Origin: CAVVYA01 sp964577835
GTDB taxonomy: Bacteria; Pseudomonadota; Alphaproteobacteria; SMXQ01
Assembly: GCA_964577835.1 (NCBI GenBank)
Contig: CAZOBN010000068.1
Location: forward strand, 1 to 16,628
Reading direction: 5' to 3'
Length of the DNA stretch: 16,628 nucleotides
The position numbers and the translations under genes were made by a program. The notes under the pieces were generated by a model that saw only the letters and a program-made list of their open reading frames with translations, was not told where the DNA came from and made no database searches. Shown piece by piece: positions 13,249 through 16,628 of the stretch. Position 1 is the stretch's first letter, and every line of letters starts with the position of its first letter.

Positions 13249-15087
13249 TCAGAAGAAGATCGACCAGAACAGGGCGGGAGCCAGGAAGACCAGTCCGACG
13301 AGCGCAATCAGCGCGCGCACCGGCCGGCTGTACTGCCGCTTCCAGAAACCTTCCATGGCGAGCGCCAGAAGAATCGTTCCGAAACCGGCCGACAGCGTCG
13401 CGGCAATGATCATGTACCAGTCGCCGCTCAGGAGCAGTTCCTCGCTGTAGGCGAACGAGAACGGCACGATGAAGGCGACGACCGACATGCGGCAGGCGAG
13501 CACCGAAATCGTCAGTGGATTCGCCTGGGCTATGGCGGAGGCGGCATAGGCGGCCACCGCGACCGGCGGCGTCACCGCGGAGAGCACCGCGTAGTACAGA
13601 ATGAACATGTGCGCCGCCATCACGGACAGGCCGAGCTTGGTCAGCACCGGCGCGATCAGCACGGCGGCCAGAATGTAGGAGCTCGACGTCGGCAGGCCGA
13701 GGCCGAGCAGCAGGGTAAGCAGTGCCGTGACCACCAGCGTGAGGAACAGGCTGTCGCCGGTCAGGATGCGGATGAGATCGACGAATTTGACGGACAGGCC
13801 CGTCATGGTCAGCGCGCCGACGATCAGGCCGGCGGCGGCACAGGCGCCTGCAACCGGCACCATGCGCATCGCCGTCTCGGCAAAGACCTCGTAGAGCTTG
13901 ATGAGCCCCATGCGGGTGCGCCGGTTGAACAGGGAAACCACGAAGACCGCGACCGTCGCCCCCATCGCGGTGTAATTGGCGGAGTAGCCCATCACGATGA
14001 AGCCGATGAGAATCAGCAATGGAACGATAAAGACCCAGCCGCTCGCCAGGGTCTTGCTCAAGCGCGGTAACGTATCCGGGTCGAGGCCGCGAAGGTTGTA
14101 CTTCTCGGCGTAAAAATGCACCTGGGCGTACACGCCGAGGTAGTAGAGGATCGCCGGGATCGTCGCGGCTATGGCGATGTCGCCGTAGGGAATGCCGGTG
14201 TATTCCGCCATGATGAACGCGGCGGAGCCCATCACGGGCGGCGCCAGGCTGCCGCCGACAGAAGCGGCCATCTCGATGCCGCCGGCGAGCGCCGCCGGAT
14301 AGCCGAGACGCTTCATCACCGGGATGGTGATCGAGCCGGTGGTGACCACGTCGGCGACCGGGTTGCCCGAGATCGTGCCGTAGAGGCCCGAGGAGATCAC
14401 GGCGATCTTGGCCGGGCCGCCCTTGGCGCTCCCCGTCGCCGCCGAGGCGAAATTGAAGAAGAATTCGCCGCCGCCGGCCTTGTTCAGGATCGTGCCGAAC
14501 AGCACGAACAGGAAGGCATAGGTCGCCGCCACGCGGAGCGGCGCGCCGAAGATGCCGTCGGTGGTGAAGGCGATGAGGTCGAGGAAATGTTCATAGGGAA
14601 TATAACCATGACCGATCTCGCCCGGCAGCACGTGACCCCACAGGTTATAAGCGAAGATGATCAGCACCAGGATGGTGAGGCCGAGCCCGGTGGCGCGCCG
14701 GCAGATCTCGACGACGAGGGCGAGCAGGATGCTGCCGAAAATGATGTCGAGGGTCGTGAGCTCGTCGAACAGCGCGATGCGCTCGACGAGCACCTTCATG
14801 GTGAAGGCGAAATAGACGCCGACCGCGATGCTGGCCGCCGCCAGCACGAGGTCGGCCGGACTGACCGTGCCGGTTTCCTTGTCGGTCGGCGTGATGGTCA
14901 GGAAGCACAGCGTCAGCATCGCCGACAGGAAGATCGCCGTGAACCCGAACAGATCGGGTGTCGAGATCACCGTGGCGTAGATCACCGCGCAGGTGACCGC
15001 CACCGCTATGAGATTGGCAACGGCGCCCAGCGGACCCTTGAGGTCGCGCTGGACGCCGGTGCTGAAAAGCGTATTCGCGAGCGACAT
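13249..15087 (-). CDS. TRAP transporter fused permease (4TM/12TM, TAXI type)
   Basis: The 612-residue inner-membrane protein fuses the small DctQ-like and large DctM-like subunits of a TRAP transporter. Hydrophobic helices run through the whole length. The N-terminal part (about 22-150) is the small-subunit-like region, and the rest carries the large-subunit marks: GNPVADVVTTGSITIP (241-256), AASVGGSLAPPVMG (274-287), GLGLPTSSSY (462-471) and AVLSAVTPPVAVAAYAAS (500-517). Fused permeases of this type pair with TAXI binding proteins and use a sodium or proton gradient to import organic acids. The binding-protein gene lies 25 nt upstream on the same strand, so they are an operon. The substrate is not known. 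Start ATG 15087 lies after GGGGGGACGCGGCCAC, a G-rich ribosome-binding region. Confidence 0.93.
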   Translation of the reverse strand: MSLANTLFSTGVQRDLKGPLGAVANLIAVAVTCAVIYATVISTPDLFGFTAIFLSAMLTLCFLTITPTDKETGTVSPADLVLAAASIAVGVYFAFTMKVLVERIALFDELTTLDIIFGSILLALVVEICRRATGLGLTILVLIIFAYNLWGHVLPGEIGHGYIPYEHFLDLIAFTTDGIFGAPLRVAATYAFLFVLFGTILNKAGGGEFFFNFASAATGSAKGGPAKIAVISSGLYGTISGNPVADVVTTGSITIPVMKRLGYPAALAGGIEMAASVGGSLAPPVMGSAAFIMAEYTGIPYGDIAIAATIPAILYYLGVYAQVHFYAEKYNLRGLDPDTLPRLSKTLASGWVFIVPLLILIGFIVMGYSANYTAMGATVAVFVVSLFNRRTRMGLIKLYEVFAETAMRMVPVAGACAAAGLIVGALTMTGLSVKFVDLIRILTGDSLFLTLVVTALLTLLLGLGLPTSSSYILAAVLIAPVLTKLGLSVMAAHMFILYYAVLSAVTPPVAVAAYAASAIAQANPLTISVLACRMSVVAFIVPFSFAYSEELLLSGDWYMIIAATLSAGFGTILLALAMEGFWKRQYSRPVRALIALVGLVFLAPALFWSIFF

Positions 15088-15112
15088 GTGGCCGCGTCCC
15101 CCCGGAACGGGC

Positions 15113-16102
15113 TTACTTCAACAATCCGGCTTCCTTATAGGCGGCGACCGCGCCCGGATGATAGGTGAACTTGTTCGCCAGGCTCGGCATGAGCTGCGGC
15201 GTCAGTGCCTTCATCGAGGGGTGAACGGCCCGCATGGCATCGATCTTCTCGATCAGCGCCTTGGTGATGGCCTTGGCTTCCGCGTCGGGCATCGCCGCGT
15301 TCGCCACGACGAATGCGCCGAGCGAGATGGTCGGGACATCCTGCGGCTGCCACGGATAGGAGTTGGCCTTGATCACATAGGGATCGGCGCCGGTCTCCTT
15401 GACGACCTTGTCGATCACGGCTTTCGACACCGGCAGCATCACCACCGGCACGGCCTGGCCGACTTCGACGAGCGAGCGCTGGCCGATGAACAGGCTGTTG
15501 AACAGGAAATCGACGCGGCGGTCCTTGAGCAGGTCGCCCTGCTCTTCCGAGCCGGCGAGCACCACGTTGCCGCCCCACGCCTTGATGTCGTCGAGGCTGG
15601 CGCCGGCTGCCGCGAACATGCGCACCGCGAGATCGTAGGCGATGTTGCCGCGGCGATTGAGCACCACGCGCACCGGCGCCTTCTTGGTCACGATATCCTC
15701 GAAGGTCTTGATGCCGTGGCGGTCGGCGAAGTCCTTGGTGAGCAGCAACTGGAACGGCGACCAGTTGTAGAGATAGGCCAGCGGACGCAGATTCTTGGCC
15801 GGCTGCTTGAACGGCTCGGCGCCGTCGAGCGCCATCCGCAGTTCGACGTTGTGCACCACGCCGAGCTGCACCTTCTTCTGCTCCAGAAGCTGCGCGTTGG
15901 CGATGCCGCCGCCGGTGGTTTGATAGGTAACGGTCGAGCCGGGATAGGCCGCCTTCATCACCTGGTCCATGCCGACGCCGATGTTCGACCACAAGCCGCC
16001 CGGGCTGGCGCCGGCTAGCGTGTAGTTGTAGGTCTGAGCTTGGGCTGCGGTAGCGAGCGTGAGCCCAGCGAGGGCGCACACGGTAAGAGCAAGTTTGCGC
16101 AT
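15113..16102 (-). CDS. TAXI-family TRAP transporter solute-binding protein
   Basis: The 329-residue periplasmic protein starts with a signal peptide (MRKLALTVCALAGLTLATAA, cleavage probably after AQA at 22). It then has the TAXI fold marks: TLAGASPGGLWSNIGVGM (28-45), QTTGGGIANAQLLEQKKVQLGVV and the lobe sequence with VDFLFNSLF. It binds the substrate of the fused permease encoded 25 nt downstream. ATG 16102 was chosen because it gives a complete signal peptide and follows AGGAAGG at 8 nt; extending the frame to 16306 adds no family match. TAXI proteins are known for glutamate, alpha-ketoglutarate and other carboxylates. The divergent ring-hydroxylating dioxygenase suggests an aromatic or dicarboxylic substrate here, which is inference. 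Confidence 0.92.
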   Translation of the reverse strand: MRKLALTVCALAGLTLATAAQAQTYNYTLAGASPGGLWSNIGVGMDQVMKAAYPGSTVTYQTTGGGIANAQLLEQKKVQLGVVHNVELRMALDGAEPFKQPAKNLRPLAYLYNWSPFQLLLTKDFADRHGIKTFEDIVTKKAPVRVVLNRRGNIAYDLAVRMFAAAGASLDDIKAWGGNVVLAGSEEQGDLLKDRRVDFLFNSLFIGQRSLVEVGQAVPVVMLPVSKAVIDKVVKETGADPYVIKANSYPWQPQDVPTISLGAFVVANAAMPDAEAKAITKALIEKIDAMRAVHPSMKALTPQLMPSLANKFTYHPGAVAAYKEAGLLK

Positions 16103-16141
16103 CTCCCGATCCTTCCTATTCGTATGATTGCCTTCATCGTT

Positions 16142-16186
16142 CAGCGCCGCAGCGAGCCCGTTCTTGTTTTGGAACCTGCGGCGCTG
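16142..16186 (-). promoter_or_regulatory. Leader hairpin upstream of the TAXI gene
   Basis: CAGCGCCGCAG (16142-16152) and CTGCGGCGCTG (16176-16186) are perfect 11-bp complements with a 23-nt loop. The structure lies 40 nt upstream of the TAXI ATG, most likely in the 5' leader RNA, where it could affect translation or mRNA stability. Confidence 0.4.
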
Positions 16187-16301
16187 GGCTGTGGGCGGTC
16201 GCATCATAACCGGTATAAGCTTGAAACCAAGCCAGTTTTCCCCAAATGCGAGGCACAAGCCGTAGTCTTCGGAAGACCGAAAATTCGCTCCGATCCCCCT
16301 G

Positions 16302-16348
16302 GCCAAAAGTACATAGATAGCTTATATTTTAGTATCTAATCTTTTGGC
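16302..16348. promoter_or_regulatory. AT-rich inverted repeat, candidate operator
   Basis: GCCAAAAG (16302-16309) and CTTTTGGC (16341-16348) pair perfectly. Inside them TAGATA (16314-16319) and TATCTA (16333-16338) pair again with a one-base shift. The centre contains TTATATTTTAG. This symmetrical AT-rich block in a divergent promoter region could be a regulator site controlling the TRAP and dioxygenase genes. Confidence 0.4.
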
Positions 16349-16501
16349 AAGCCGGCTTTTGGTTTGGCACCCTTTGCCCCGTAGTGGGCGGTTATCGCTG
16401 GCCAAGCCTGACCTTAACCGGCGGTCCCGCCAATCGCAGGCTGAGGGCTGACGCAACCGGACGAGCGCTCCTCGCGTTAACAGTTTTGGTGGACGGGTAA
16501 C

Positions 16502-16628
16502 ATGGCGACCGCACTGAAGACCGACAATCTCCTGGATTTCAAATGGCCCGCCGAACAGACGGCGCGGGTGCCCTATTGGATCTACACCTCGCCCGAAATC
16601 TATGCGCGCGAGCAGGAGCTGGTGTTCG
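16502..16628 (+). CDS. Rieske aromatic ring-hydroxylating dioxygenase alpha subunit, 3' truncated by window edge
   Basis: Only the first 42 residues are in the window. MATALKTDNLLDFKWPAEQT followed by ARVPYWIYTSPEIYAREQELVF matches the N-terminal 'WP..G..RVPYWVYTDPEIY..EQERIF' pattern of large subunits of ring-hydroxylating oxygenases of the anthranilate/salicylate/cumate type, upstream of the Rieske domain. These proteins carry a Rieske [2Fe-2S] centre and a mononuclear iron and insert O2 into aromatic rings; neither metal site is visible here because the gene runs off the end. ATG 16502 has GGTGGA 8 nt upstream. It is divergent from the TAXI-TRAP operon. The call depends on a short stretch but the motif is characteristic; the exact substrate cannot be judged. 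Confidence 0.75.
   Translation, partial: MATALKTDNLLDFKWPAEQTARVPYWIYTSPEIYAREQELVF

Larger units (their letters stand above)
16103..16501. other. 399-bp divergent regulatory region between TRAP operon and dioxygenase
   Basis: No gene seen. It must hold the promoters of two divergent transcripts. Notable structures: a leader hairpin at 16142-16186, a short palindrome GTCTTCGGAAGAC at 16265-16277, and an AT-rich inverted repeat at 16302-16348. On the minus strand, TTGGTT and TATGAT spaced 16 nt near 16204-16231 form a weak candidate promoter for the TRAP operon. The composition around 16310-16345 is clearly more AT-rich than the surroundings. Confidence 0.7.

Overview
The window is GC-rich, densely coded chromosomal DNA that looks alphaproteobacterial, probably Hyphomicrobiales-like. 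This placement is an inference from the COX15-type heme A synthase, the TAXI-type TRAP transporter with fused permease, the Rrf2-family NsrR, and the intergenic palindromic repeats of the 'gtcatgccccgac...gtcggggcatccacg' kind. No rRNA, tRNA, CRISPR array, transposase or integrase was seen.

Layout. (1) 1-2558: the 3' part of a DinG/XPD-type iron-sulfur helicase, then a TerB-family gene, both on plus. (2) 2559-3015: no gene; a hairpin at the terB stop and copy A of a ~0.3 kb mosaic repeat. (3) 3016-5530: a nitric-oxide response island. The divergent nsrR and a small four-helix membrane protein read rightward. A tightly packed operon of group III truncated hemoglobin, alternative oxidase and a DUF1971/YeaR-like protein reads leftward. 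A 31-bp near-perfect palindrome with the form of an NsrR operator lies between the two start sites. (4) 5531-5988: no gene; hairpins and copy B of the repeat, inverted relative to copy A. (5) 5989-11952 on minus: a siroheme nitrite/sulfite reductase with C-terminal extension, followed by a 1174-residue flavin/iron-sulfur oxidoreductase that fuses GltD-like and PyrK-like modules and is probably its electron donor. (6) 12148-13230 on plus: heme A synthase. (7) 13249-16102 on minus: a TAXI solute-binding protein and a fused TRAP permease. (8) 16502 to the end on plus: the first 42 codons of a Rieske ring-hydroxylating dioxygenase alpha subunit, divergent from the TRAP operon.

How the genes may work together. 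In the NO island, NsrR would sense NO with a three-cysteine cluster and release a ubiquinol oxidase that is insensitive to NO, together with a globin able to bind or detoxify NO. The siroheme enzyme and the large reductase form a self-contained NAD(P)H-driven six-electron reduction system for sulfite or nitrite; the sequence does not decide which. If nitrite is the substrate, the two blocks are linked by nitrogen-oxide chemistry. The TRAP system and the dioxygenase may together take up and degrade an aromatic acid.

Most unusual points: siroheme/[4Fe-4S] cysteine motifs complete in both halves of the reductase; the one-chain GltD-PyrK fusion; the compact NsrR-AOX-globin-DUF1971 module with its operator; and the inverted repeat pair bracketing that module, with a duplicated 24-nt copy of the 3' end of the neighbouring reductase gene.
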